Assembly (NCBI GenBank): GCA_002900995.3
Contig: CM035309.1
Location: 998,389 to 1,062,388, forward strand
Origin: Ganoderma boninense
Lineage: Eukaryota; Basidiomycota; Agaricomycetes; Polyporales; Polyporaceae
DNA length: 64,000 nucleotides
Direction of reading: 5' to 3'
In this document: positions 11,044-23,571 of the stretch, piece by piece
How the letters are laid out: each line of letters opens with the position of its first letter
Position numbering within the stretch: position 1 is the stretch's first letter
Position numbers and translations under genes: made by a program
The notes under the pieces: generated by a model
Told to the model about the DNA's origin: nothing
Seen by the model: the letters and a program-made list of their open reading frames with translations, nothing else
Databases searched by the model: none

Positions 11044-14000
11044 ATGCGCTCATCGCGGCTCTACTCCTGGATCCTGCCGACCTCAGTCTTCCTGTTATGC
11101 GCACAACTCACCCAAGCTAGGCGCAATGTCTCCTCTGGCTTTTCCTTGAACCCCCAGCAAGCCCTGTCGGTGCGTCGTTGCGCGTGTGCACGGATGCCAT
11201 TCATCGCCTGACATGTACTTAGCCTTTGGACGTTGTGGCGAATAAGAGGCCAGGTTAGTAGCAACTCTGTGCTGTCGTATGCTACTGTATGTCAACCTTC
11301 CCTTGCAGAGCGGTGTCCGCCTTGTTTCAACTGTCAGCTAGACGCATTTACTTGCGGTAACTTCGGAGACTGTTCCAAGTTCGACGGCCAATGCAAGTGT
11401 CCGCCAGGATGGGCTGGCATTGACTGTCTTACCCCTCGTGCGTATCCATCTCCACGTTCGGCTGCATACCCCTTCTCACTTTGACCTAGAATGCGATTCA
11501 CTTGCGGACGGGGACCACCGAAGACAACGAGAGGACGGAAAGCAATGCGAATGTAAGGAGGGTTGGAACGGTATCAACTGCAATGGTGAGCTTTCATCTT
11601 CATATGCGAACGGCTTTGGTCTGAGAGCGTCATTAAGTATGCGAGAACGACGACTCATGTGTTGGCTTCCCTCTCCGCGGCCAACCCACGGGAGATGACG
11701 AGCGCGTTGGAAACATGACATGTTACAAGGGAGGCGAGACTGTCTTCAATAACCATCAAATGTGTGATGTCACCAGTGCGTCCCTACCTCTCGCCTTATC
11801 TGAAAGCATGCCTGACTCGTCATAGACCGGAAGATTCTGGACATGCTTCCCGACCGCCCGCCACAAGTTACTTTCAGCTGCGACAAGCAGTCTGATATGT
11901 GCCATTTCCAGTTCTGGACTGCACAGGTTGAGTCCTTCTACTGCCAGCTCTCCGAGTGCGAATCTCGTGCACAACGCGGTTATGACAAGAACCAGACCTT
12001 CTATGAGTGCGAGAAGATCGAATGCAAGTGCGTCCCTGGCCGGTTCATTTGTGGAGAGGACGGCAGTCTTGGTACGTCCTTCGACTCTGCATTTTGCGAG
12101 GCCCATGCGAGCCTTTCCGGTTGACCGTCCCCATGCAGATATCACGGACTTCCTCCGGGAGAATATCAAAGGTCCCGCCCAGTTCATCTGCACTGAGGGG
12201 CAGGGGTGCACGTTCGAGGAGCCTGGAATGAACGATCTCATTGAGACTTTCTTCGGCGACCATTACATCACCTTGCAATGCAAAGGCGGCGAGTGTCTAC
12301 ACTATTCCCAAGTCCCCGGATATGTCGTAAGTGTTATCTTGGGCGTGTACCTGTGACCGAACACTAATATCCGGGGTAGGCGCCACCCAGACCCGACAAT
12401 ACTGCTTTTGTTGCCCTGAGCGCGGCTGGTGCTGGGCTTTTCGTCATATCGGTCTCGGCCAGTACGTCGCTCACACAGTGCATCCACGCCTGAACCTTAA
12501 CTTACCTTGGGCCGGGACGCAGTCCTCTGGTATGCCGGCAGGACACATTCGAGCGACTTTGGCGGCATTCGTCTGCCGGAGAACGAGTCCGCGAAGCTCA
12601 TGACTGACCACGTCCCCGCGTCGCTGCACTTCTCCAACATCTCGTACACACTCAATGGGCGCACGATCCTCGACAACATCTCCGGCTCCGCGAAGCCGGG
12701 GCAGCTGCTCGCGATTATGGGCGCGTCGGGTGCGGGCAAGTCGACGTTCCTCGATATCCTCGCGCGCAAGAACAAGAAGGGCGCGGTAGGCGGGACGACG
12801 CTGGTGAACGGACGCGAGGTCGAGGACGCGGACTTCAAGAAGGTGACCGGGTTCGTCGACCAGGAGGACACGCTGATGAGCACGCTCACTGTGTACGAGA
12901 CCGTGTTGTACTCGGCGCTGCTTCGGCTGCCGCGCGAGATGAGTTTGGAAGGCGAAGAAGTACCGGACCCTGGAGACGATGAACGAGTTAGGGATTTCTG
13001 GGGATCAAGGATTCGCGCATTGGAGACACTGGTGAGCATGCGGTCCTGTCGAATTTTGTTGCATATATTGAGAGAGTCATTCCAGGCCGCCGCTCAATCT
13101 CTGGTGGTGAGAAGCGCCGTGTCTCGATCGCCTGCGAGTTGGTCACCAGCCCGTCGATCCTCTTCTTGGATGAGCCTACGAGCGGTCTTGACGCATACAA
13201 CGCACTGAGCGTCATTGACAGTCTTCGTCTCACTTGCACGCGACTACAATCGTACTGTCATCTTCACAATCCACCAGCCGCGCAGCAACATCGTCTCGTT
13301 GTTCGACCAGTTGATCGTGCTGGCGCAAGGGAAAGCTCATCTACTCGGGAGAGGCAGACAAGGTTACGGACTACCTTGCGGATATCAACCACCCGTGCCC
13401 ACTTGGGTTCAATGTTGCCGACTTCCTCAGTGCGTTGTTGGCTTGAAACTCCTTCTAACTGCACAGTCTCATGATTCACACTCTTTCCAGTCGATCTCAC
13501 GATGCAGGCCGGTATGGAACCTCACTCACAGGATACCCAGAGCCCACCTGAACCTGCACAGGCCGGCGAGGAAGAGGGCAACATTCGTGACGAGGAGCGT
13601 GCGTTCTCGCGAGCTGACAGACCCTCCACGAGTTCCCTCCGCTCAGCATACCGCAATTCGGACGATACCCGCGTGGAGGAGACCCGCACACGAGCGAGCT
13701 CAATCTACTCGTCGACGGCGTACATCCGCAGGAAGACCTCACAGCTCCTCGAGGCAATCAAGCCCTCTCAGCCCAGAATCGACGGGCCCGTCCCACCAAA
13801 GCTCCAGGAGCTCATCAACGCGTTCAGAGAAGGCTCCATACACCAGGATCTCCAGAACGAGATTATTGGGGTCGCCGGTGCCCCCAGTGCCGGGGAGAAC
13901 ATCGCGATGTCGCAGCTGCCGGACGTGTCGCTCGAGAGCAAGCTGTCGCGCGGGCGCAAGCGCGCGAGCTGGGGCACGCAGTTCCGCATCCTGAGCGGAC

Positions 14001-14993
14001 GCGCGTTCAAGAACCTGTACCGCGACCCGGCGCTGCTCACGGCGCACTACGTCGCGTCGGTCGGGGTCGCGCTCATCTGCGGGTTCTTCTTCCAGAACAT
14101 CCAGAACGACATCGCGGGGTTCCAGAACCGGCTGGGCGTGTTCTTCTTCACGCTCGCGCTGTTCGGGTTCTCGTGCCTGTCGAGTTTGAACTTGTTTGCG
14201 AACGAGCGGATCCTGTTCATGCGCGAGCGGTGCGTCTGGCCTTTCTCCATCTCTGACCTTCGAACTTGGGGACTGACCAGTGCGTCGTCGTAGGGCCAAT
14301 GGATACTATTCGTCGTTCACGTACTTCTCGTCTAAGATCCTGTTCGACATCCTGCCGCTCCGCATCGTGCCCCCGCTCGTGTTCGGCGGGATCATCTACG
14401 GCTGGATCGGGCTCGTGCCGGAGGTGGTGATCTTCTGGCGGTTCATGCTCACGCTCGTCCTGTTCAACCTCACGACCGCGAGCGTCATCCTGCTGCTTTC
14501 GATTGCGTTCGCGAGCACGAGTGTTGCGAACCTTGTCGGCACGCTCATCCTGTTGTTCAAGTGCGTTCAGTCCTGTCATCCATTGTGTATGCCCGAGATG
14601 CTGACCGAACTGACTTGCTTCAGCTTGCTGTTCACGGGTCTGCTGATCAACCGAAAGACGGTGCCCGCGCTGTTCCAGTGGCTGCACACTGTTTCGTTCT
14701 TCCACGCCGCGTTCGAGGCGCTGGCAGTCAACGAGCTGAGGTACCTGCAGCTGCACGAGGAGAAGTACGGCGTGAACATCGACGTGCCCGCGGCGGCTAT
14801 TCTCTCCACGTTCGGCCTCAGAGCTGGGGTGAGTGATTTGTGTGGCGTCACTGTGGGTTGCGGCGGGTTTACTGATCGCTTGGCACGACAGTCGTTCTGG
14901 TGGCCCAACATCGCCCTGCTCGGCATCTTCTTTGGGACCTTCACCGTCGCGAGCTACCTCGTGCTCCACTTCTACGTGAAGGAGAAGCGGTGA
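11044..14993 (+). CDS. ABCG half-transporter with extracellular EGF-like repeats (ADP1 type), four frameshifts
   Basis: This is a membrane ABC transporter of the White/ABCG subfamily, with the long N-terminus typical of fungal ADP1-like proteins. The signal peptide ([17 protein letters not shown]) leads to Cys-rich EGF-like modules ([44 protein letters not shown]), a Cys-rich lumenal region and a first membrane span. The ATPase domain shows Walker A (GASGAGKST), Q-loop region ([16 protein letters not shown]), signature ([11 protein letters not shown]) and Walker B ([13 protein letters not shown]). An ABC2 membrane domain follows ([20 protein letters not shown] to the end). About twelve exons are present. 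Conserved protein is restored only by assuming one surplus base at each of about 12951, 12995-12997, 13223-13225 and 13332-13334. All four lie in the second half of the ATPase domain and each adds to a 2-3 base run. As read, the gene is broken. The substrate is unknown. Confidence 0.9.
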
Positions 14994-15453
14994 TCCTCGA
15001 TCGCGAAGAATAGTGGTGTGTTGGACATGCGGGACACTTTCGTTTGCTGTCTATTTCTACCGTACAATACATGCTTGCATTCTTTGGAATCTGTCCTCGG
15101 ATTCACCTCTATCGGAAGTCTTGTGTAGATAAGTAGATTGTGTACGATTATAAATATCCCGTTGCCTTGTACTACTGGGGACGAGCGTAGCATGTGCTGG
15201 TTCGAACTCTCAGCGTGACCGAACCAATGTCTCATCGGAGTCAACAAACGAGGCGAGTCATGCTATGCGGCAAGCGCCGAGCTGGTAGTAACGGTCACCG
15301 CAGCTCAGCCACCAAGTACTCGCCCCGCCCTCATTGACAAACCAAAATCACTACTTCCGGTTGGTTTCTCGAATAGTTACTCTCCATCGATACTCATTCG
15401 GTGTCAGTGCCAGTAAAACCTGGCTGTGAGGGCGGTACTGAATAATCCTCAGG
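14994..15453. other. Intergenic region upstream of F-box copy 1
   Basis: This is the 3' region of the transporter and the promoter of the first F-box gene. A GGTTCGAACTCT match at about 15199 lacks a matching T-stem and is not a tRNA. No coding support was found. Confidence 0.5.
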
Positions 15454-17472
15454 ATGTCCGATTCCATGCCAGAAGCCTCAGGCTCTATACAGGAAGAGTT
15501 CCCTTTGATGCATCTCTTGAATTTGGTTTCAAAAGCACCTATTCTTTCGGATATATCACAGGTCTGTATGATTGCCTTGACATCTTCGAGGTATATCACT
15601 AATCTGCTTTATGGACGGCCGTGGTGGTAGGGTTCCTCAACGGAACGGCCAAATTATTGGACAATCAACCATCGTCTGCACCCCGATGACGCCAACGTCC
15701 TGGATACCTTGAAGGCCGAAGATGTGCAGAGCTGGTGTCTTTCCCGCATCGCGGAATATCAAGCTCCCATCACGATTGTGCGAACCCAACCCGACCTCGC
15801 CCTCTATAGCGCATCTCTCCACGAGTTTGTCGTTCGACATAAATCTCACATATGGGCACTCCGTTCAGCGTATAACGATGCGGCCCCCTTACACCGCTAC
15901 CTTCCCCCTGAGATTCTTCTGGAGATTTTCGCTCACCTGGACCATGACGGGACACGTCAAGGACCATCGGCCTTACGAGTCTGTGGTTATTGGCACGCTT
16001 TGCTGAAGCGCACGCCTCAGCTGTGGCAGAGTTTCCTCAGCCGAGAGTTTCTAGCCAATGAGGATTCGCCATGGAAAACCAAACGATTCGCGATGGCCCT
16101 TTCTAGGTCGGCCCCACTGGACCTCTCCCTTCGTCTGCTCAGTCTCAGTCATGCCATCGTGGACGTTCTTGCTCCCTACTCCCGCAGGTTAGCTTCGGTG
16201 GAACTATTAATAGTGGGTTACTCTTATGAGCTTGAACCACTGAACCGGTTCCTTCAACTGGCTATGCCTATCCTACAAAATCTTGAACTCCGCAGATGGC
16301 CCTATCCCGCCAGATCTGCAGGAGCCGTCGCTTCTCCCATCTTTCGCTTTCCCTACCTCCAAACCCTTCGACTCTCGACCACGATTCTTGTACCTCCAGA
16401 GACGCCGCACTTCTCACTGAGGCACCTCGAGCTGGTGAACTGCTGGGATCCCGTCGTCGCCTCTTCCAACCTTTCAACGAGTTTGCGGACACTCCTTACC
16501 GTGATCAGGAACTATCCTAACTTGGAAACATTCCGTGTCGTGGGCAAACTCTCCCAAGACACATGGGTTGGTATAGGATCTCCGGTCAACGTCTCCAGAC
16601 TACGCCATCTCACCCTCCATATTCGGCCGTCTGACGCCATACTCCCCTTCCTCTCCTACCTCGTTCTCCCTTTGACTACGGTCCTCAACATCGAGCCTGT
16701 GCTCATGCTCGCGGAGTTGCAGCTCCCGCTCTCCACTAGTATGGTGACTCATCTCAGCAAACCCCCGGTCGCGGAAGTCTCGTTGAGTGTGAAGTCCACC
16801 CCCGTCAAAAACAGTGCAACATGGGAAACGCAGGGGGATGGAAGCCGGCCTCTCCGCTTGTCAAGCACTTACTATCATAATCACTGCCTTCCCGACATCC
16901 TCATCGGGCGCACCAACGAGGTCCTGGCTATTTTCGCACCAGGGACAACCGTAACATCCCTAACGCTCACCAGCGGTTCCTACCTGAGGCCCGACAATTT
17001 CTGGGCGGGACTTTTGGCGGCCCTCCCGCACCTCGCTCGCCTGGTGGTGGCCGCTGGCCGTGCCGGGGATTATCCCAGAATCCTTCCACTTTTGGGAAAG
17101 CCGCAAGAGGGCGGGGGCTGTCTGTGCCCGACCTTGACTGACCTGTCCGTCCTCTGGGACCCCGAACGTGATTCCACCGAGCGCACATCGAAGTTGGACG
17201 CAAGGCGTCGTCTCCAGACGACGACGGGGTTCGCAGATGTCGGACCTGGCGATGAGTCGTGGATCGTCGCCGCCGGTGTGTGGGACTATTGTCGCGTCTT
17301 GAAGGACTGTCTTCATAGCAGAATGGAGCATGGGTGTCTTCCATTGCAGGCCCTATCCGTCTCTATATGGGATCGTGGTTATGGGACTGCGGTGGAAGCG
17401 GCATTGCGCGAAGGTTTGAAGGACTTGGCTGCCGAGGTATCTGTTGGGTTTCAGTCAGAGCAAGGGTGGTGA
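15454..17472 (+). CDS. F-box / leucine-rich-repeat-like protein, copy 1 (intact)
   Basis: This is a likely substrate adaptor for SCF ubiquitin ligases. A 36-codon first exon (MSDSMPEASGSIQEEF...) joins across intron 15562-15630 to one long exon, giving 649 residues. A leading helix region (LKAEDVQSWCLSRIAEYQAP) precedes the F-box-like motif at about residue 105 (HRYLPPEILLEIFAHLDHDG ... LRVCGYWHALLKRTPQLWQS). Leucine-rich, LRR-like repeats follow (LQNLELRRWPYP, YLQTLRLSTTI, LRHLELVNCW, NLETFRVVG). The C-terminal region is conserved with the neighbouring copy (LSVSIWDRGYGTAVEAALRE). The tandem neighbour at 17872 is its paralogue, and this copy shows where that one has lost frame. The target protein is unknown. 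Confidence 0.85.
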
Positions 17473-17871
17473 AATGGGGAATATTCAATGCGAGTATTTT
17501 CACGGACGTGATTTCGAGGTTTACATTATATTCGGTTGATCAATGCTGCGCGTAGGACTGTTCCGTCTGAATCCTTCCGTCACTGGACGCACCAGAAGCA
17601 CTGTGAGCTATGAGCAGATAATCTATAGCCACATTATTGTTCGGGTTGACGATTCTCGTTTCTTTAGATTCTCAAACACTTGGCCAGAGCTCGTTGTTAG
17701 GCAAGCGCTCGCCAACTGAGAACTCGGAGACCCGGTGCGACCACTGTATTATTATATATGCAACTTATCGCGATCCATCAATAGATACACCTCAGTCAAC
17801 ATCCTTCACGACAAACACAGACCACCATCGCTCCCCGAGGTTGTTTCCTTCAATGCTAGTCAACATTCAAC
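17473..17871. other. Spacer between tandem F-box genes
   Basis: This is an AT-rich, 399-base spacer that must hold the terminator of copy 1 and the promoter of copy 2. It shows no clear similarity to the coding parts and no additional exon. Confidence 0.5.
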
Positions 17872-19905
17872 ATGTCCCTGCAAGCCTCTGCCGACGACAA
17901 CTTTCCTCTGCTGCATCTCCTGGATTTGGTTTCAAGAGAACCTATTCAATTAGACGTCTCGCAGGTTAGCATCAACAGCTACCATCTTCGGACGAGTTCG
18001 CTAATAGCCTTGGATGAACGCGTGATAGAGTCCCAAAACAGAACAACCAGATGCATGCGCAGTCAACCGTCGCCTGCACCCCAATGACGCTACCACCCTG
18101 GAGACCTTGAAAGCCGAAGACGTGCAGAGCTGGTGCCTTTCTCGGATCGCAGAATATCGAGCTCCCATCACGACTGTGCGAGCCAAACCCGACTTCGCCC
18201 TCTATAACGCCTCTCTCCACGAGTTCGTCGTCCGACATAAATTTCACATTTGGGCACTACGTTCGGCTTATAATGATGCGGCCCCCCTCCATCGCTACCT
18301 TCCTCCTGAAATTCTCCTTCAGATCTTCGCTCACCTGCCCCACGACGGGACACGTGAAGGATCGCCGGCCCTCCGAGTCTGTCGTTACTGGCACACTTTG
18401 CTACAGCGCACACCTCAATTGTGGCAGACCTTTGTCAAGTCGAGAGTTTGTAGTCAATGAGGACTCGCCATGGAAAACCAAGCGATTCGCGGAGGCCCTT
18501 TCCAGGTCGGCCCCTTTGGATCTCTCCCTCCGTTTGCGCAGTATCGACCATGCCATCGTGGACGCCCTTGCTCCCTACTCCCGCAGGTTCACCTCAGTGA
18601 CATTAATACCCTTGCGACGCTCTCATGAGTTCGATCCACTTTACCGGTTCCTTCAACTGGAGATGCCTATGCTCCGATGTCTCGATATATGCAGATGGTT
18701 CTACCGCAAAGCTGCAAGCCTTTTTGCGGCCCACTTCTTCGCGTTTCCCCACCTCCAAACTCTTCGTCTCGACAACATGCATCTTGGACCCCCCGAAGGC
18801 ACTACTCCCCATGCTAAGGCATCTCAAGCTGACGAACTGTTGGGAGTTCGTCCCGCCAACAAATCCCTCTTCACGGGTCAATGCAATGCCAATAACTTTG
18901 CAAACGCTGCTCACCATCGTAAGGGATTCTCCTAATTTGGAGACACTCCTCGTCAAGGGTACTTATCCACGAGGCATGCCATGGCCTGACCCCGACTTGT
19001 CTGTTGACGTTCCTAGACTGCGCCACCTCACCCTCGAATTTGACCCACCCGAGGTCATGCCAGTTTTCATCTCGCACCTCATTCTCCCCTTGACGACAGC
19101 CCTCAACATCGTGGCCGATGTCTCATCCCCGAATGACCAGATCTCGTTGTCCAGCGGTGAAGTCGTACCCCTCGGCGAAGCTCCACCCCTCGCGGAGGTC
19201 TCCATGGGCATCAGGTCCACCTCGATCGCAAACAGCGCAACATGGGAAACGGAGGGATACACAAGTCATAGTCGACCCCTCCGAGTGTCGATTAGCCATC
19301 ACAACACCATCGACCATCCCTACACGATCCTCGGACGCACAAACAATTTCCTAGCCATCTTCGCACCAGGGACGGCCGTCACGTCGCTGAGGATCGTCAG
19401 CGGTCGCTACCTGCGAAGTGAGGATTTCTGGACGGAAGTTCTGGGGTCTCTGCCTCATCTTACACGCCTGACGGTGGACCCTGACCGCGCCGGGGACTAC
19501 CCCAGAATCCTTCCGCTCCTCGGCAAGCTGCAGGGGTACGGCAGATGCTTGTGCCCGAACTTAACCGATCTGTCCCTCCTCTGGAACCCCTCAAACGACT
19601 CCGAAATATCGGCGAAGTCAGTGGTAAAGGAGCCCCAGGCGACATCGGTGTCCGCAAGGGTCGAACCCGGCAGTGAGCCGTGGACCGTCGCAGGCAGCAC
19701 GCGGGAGTATTGTCGTGCCCTACAGCAATGTCTTCGCAGCAGGGCGGAGCACGGCTGTCTCTCATTGCGGACCATGTCTGTCTCTATTTGGGATCGGGGG
19801 TACGGGACAGCGGTGGAAGCTGGATTACGTGAGGGTTTGGAGGGCTTGAAGGACTTGGTCGAAGAGGTATCTGTTGGACGTTTCCAGTCGAAGCAAAGGA
19901 GGTGA
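17872..19905 (+). CDS. F-box / leucine-rich-repeat-like protein, copy 2 (two frameshifts)
   Basis: This is a tandem paralogue of the gene before it. Exon 1 (31 codons, MSLQASADDNFPLLHLLDLV...) joins at intron 17965-18028 to an exon matching copy 1 nearly codon for codon, including the F-box core (HRYLPPEILLQIFAHLPHDG). Two surplus bases interrupt it. One is an extra A at about 18437-18438, where copy 1 has CAG and this copy CAAG; without it the frame ends at an early TGA in the next codons. The other lies at about 18789-18799 (C-run or GG) inside an LRR-like repeat. The frame then stays open to the stop at 19905, with the same C-terminal block (MSVSIWDRGYGTAVEAGLRE) as copy 1. The long open downstream frame argues for recent damage or sequencing error rather than old decay. 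Its stop lies only 67 bases from the convergent stop of the PLPBP gene. Confidence 0.8.
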
Positions 19906-19972
19906 GCTGGGGAATCTGCGATTGTCAATGGTGTACACAGACATGTATTTCAACACGGATACTCTACGTATG

Positions 19973-21348
<1,376 letters not shown>

Positions 21349-23571
21349 ATGCGCCTGCTCCACACAGAAACAGGACAGTTCGTCGAGATCTTTAAACCGA
21401 ACGAAGTGGAATATGCCATTCTGTCGCACACCTGGGACCCAGAAGGAGAACAGACGTTCCAAGCCGTCCACCGTATCCAGTCCTCGATTTACTTTCGAGC
21501 GGAAACCACCGTCGTCTGGGTCTGGTTCGAAGTCTGGTGGCGCTGCCTCCTCGCCTTCTCTTTCCTCCTCATCTTCTTCAACCGCGTCCTTGCGTTTGCC
21601 GAAGCACCTGCGTCATTCGTGTGCTTTCTTGTCGGACGTTTGCTGGAACTAGCAGCCTCCATCTTACCTTCCTCACAACAACGTCTACCACTTCGAGAAA
21701 GGGATATCCATCTTCCCCCTTCATACCCTCCCTTGCTCCCACTTCATACTCCCTCGTTTACAAGGAATCCCCGAGCGTTCCTGGCTAGAAAATTAGCAGC
21801 CTCTGCCAAGAGCATCCGTGCCCGGAACTCGCGCTGGTTCTCTCGCCGACTTTCGTTGAAGGTCAGAGAAGCATGCTTCGTCGCTCGCAAATACGGCCAC
21901 CGTCTCATATGGATCGATTCGTGCTGCATCGACAAGACGAGCAGCACCGAGTTGTCGGAGGCCATCAACTCCATGTTCGCCTGGTATGCGTCGTCAACGG
22001 TCTGTTACGCCTTCCTGTCCGACGTGAAATCCCCACGTTTCCACGACGAGCGGCTTGTCAAACGGTCCCAGATCGGCGAAAGCAAGTGGTTCACCCGGGG
22101 CTGGACGCTCCAGGAGCTGATTGCCCCCCGGACCGTCATTTTCCTCTCCCGCGACTGGCAGTTCCTTGGCACAAAGGCCTCGTTGTCCGACGTGATTGAA
22201 GCAGGCACTGGGATCTCGCGAGAGATCTTGGTCCACCAGCTACCACTCAAGCAGGTTAGCGTCGCGACGCGCATGTCATGGGCATCCAATCGACGAACCA
22301 CAAGGGTCGAAGATGAGGCCTACTCCCTTATGGGGATCTTCGATATCAACATGCCGACTTTGTACGGCGAGGGTCGCCGTGCATTCATCCGACTGCAAAA
22401 GGAGATCCTAAAGCACATACCCGACCAGAGTGTCTTCGCATGGGGTTTACTGCACCATGTCGGCAACCTCGTTTCGTTGGATGCCAACGGAACCGCCAAT
22501 GCGAGGCCCTCTCTCCAAGAACAGGACATCGCCTCGTCTAACGTCTTCGCGGAGTCACCGCGGTCCTATGCTCGCTCTGGAGATATCAGTGTCCTTGATC
22601 ATGCGACATTCGTCCGCCGTCTCGGGATCCCAGACATGGGCGTCCCCAGCTACACGTTGACGCCGTTCGGATTACGCACTCGCCTACCCCTCCTCCCCAT
22701 CTCGCACGTCTTTCCTACCCCCGCCACGGACGGAACCCAGCCATTCCCGGACAATGCTTACTTTGTCCTCTTCGCCTGTGAGCTCGGAGATGAGGACGCT
22801 GACTCCGGATTTATTGCGACCCTATGTACCGTGGACGACCTCGATGCGAGTTTCAGCATCGCGAAGACCTTGAATCTCGTAGTTGGCGGTTTCCCAGAGG
22901 GCAGGGATCCGTCGCTCCACCGTCTTGTATCCCTCTCTTCCGCCCAGATCGACCACTGCAAGCCATACCTCCGCACCACAGTGCTGTACTTGCCGGTCTC
23001 CTCCCCATCCGCGCTGCACACGCACCACGCCTCGAAACAGCTGTCCTTCGGAGTGCGCCTCGCACCGTGGAGCCGCGCACTTATCGAGAACGCAGGCTAC
23101 GCCCTCTCGTATGATGACGAGCCGCCTTGCCGCCAGTGCGTCACGCTCTCTAGCGACTCCGAACGCATCCAGATCAAGCTCGGGGCGGGCTGGGCGGACT
23201 CGCGACTGCAGGATGGCCGGCACTGGACAAAGGTCCCCCTGTGGATCATGCACGCCCGCGACGCGGTTATGGGCGGGGTCCCGACCACCATGCGCCCCAC
23301 CAACGCCGCCACTGATACACCTATGGCTTCCGAGTTCGAGCTGTGGGTGGGTGATCCGGTGCGCAATCACGCGCTGTTCAGGTTCCCGGGATATCTGGAC
23401 GCGCCGATGGTGCTACGCGTGAGCTTGTCTCGTTTGGACCACTCGGGGTCGTTCCGGTGGCTGGAGCTTGAAGTCTTGCCAGAGTCGTTGGAAGATCTTA
23501 ACAGGACAATGCCGCCTCGGGCTCATGCTGACCCAAGCAGTGAAGACCTCGTCATTGGTGGACCTATATGA
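21349..23571 (+). CDS. HET-domain (heterokaryon incompatibility-type) protein
   Basis: This single uninterrupted exon of 740 residues encodes a HET-domain protein, a family involved in fungal non-self recognition and programmed cell death. Motifs, in order, are VEYAILSHTW (residues 21-30), HRLIWIDSCCIDKTSSTELS (about 184-203), ESKWFTRGWTLQELIAPRTV (about 244-263), RVEDEAYSLMGIFDINMPTL and YGEGRRAFIRLQKEILKHI. Between the first two motifs sits a segment of about 130 residues. It includes a strongly hydrophobic stretch (VWVWFEVWWRCLLAFSFLLI and onward, about residues 50-105), which suggests one or two membrane spans. The C-terminal 350 residues show no recognised effector domain (no NACHT, WD40 or ankyrin seen). 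No frame defect is present. The start at MRLLHTETG is typical for these proteins. Its partner allele or trigger cannot be inferred. Confidence 0.9.
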   Translation: MRLLHTETGQFVEIFKPNEVEYAILSHTWDPEGEQTFQAVHRIQSSIYFRAETTVVWVWFEVWWRCLLAFSFLLIFFNRVLAFAEAPASFVCFLVGRLLELAASILPSSQQRLPLRERDIHLPPSYPPLLPLHTPSFTRNPRAFLARKLAASAKSIRARNSRWFSRRLSLKVREACFVARKYGHRLIWIDSCCIDKTSSTELSEAINSMFAWYASSTVCYAFLSDVKSPRFHDERLVKRSQIGESKWFTRGWTLQELIAPRTVIFLSRDWQFLGTKASLSDVIEAGTGISREILVHQLPLKQVSVATRMSWASNRRTTRVEDEAYSLMGIFDINMPTLYGEGRRAFIRLQKEILKHIPDQSVFAWGLLHHVGNLVSLDANGTANARPSLQEQDIASSNVFAESPRSYARSGDISVLDHATFVRRLGIPDMGVPSYTLTPFGLRTRLPLLPISHVFPTPATDGTQPFPDNAYFVLFACELGDEDADSGFIATLCTVDDLDASFSIAKTLNLVVGGFPEGRDPSLHRLVSLSSAQIDHCKPYLRTTVLYLPVSSPSALHTHHASKQLSFGVRLAPWSRALIENAGYALSYDDEPPCRQCVTLSSDSERIQIKLGAGWADSRLQDGRHWTKVPLWIMHARDAVMGGVPTTMRPTNAATDTPMASEFELWVGDPVRNHALFRFPGYLDAPMVLRVSLSRLDHSGSFRWLELEVLPESLEDLNRTMPPRAHADPSSEDLVIGGPI

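Noticed and set aside
13739..14969. Minus-strand frames of 186 and 250 codons across the ABCG membrane domain
   Set aside because: They are Glu/Arg-rich antisense shadows; the plus strand encodes a clear ABC2 membrane domain.
15190..15215. GGTTCGAACTCT, possible tRNA T-loop
   Set aside because: The flanking bases do not pair into a T-stem and no D or anticodon arm lies upstream.
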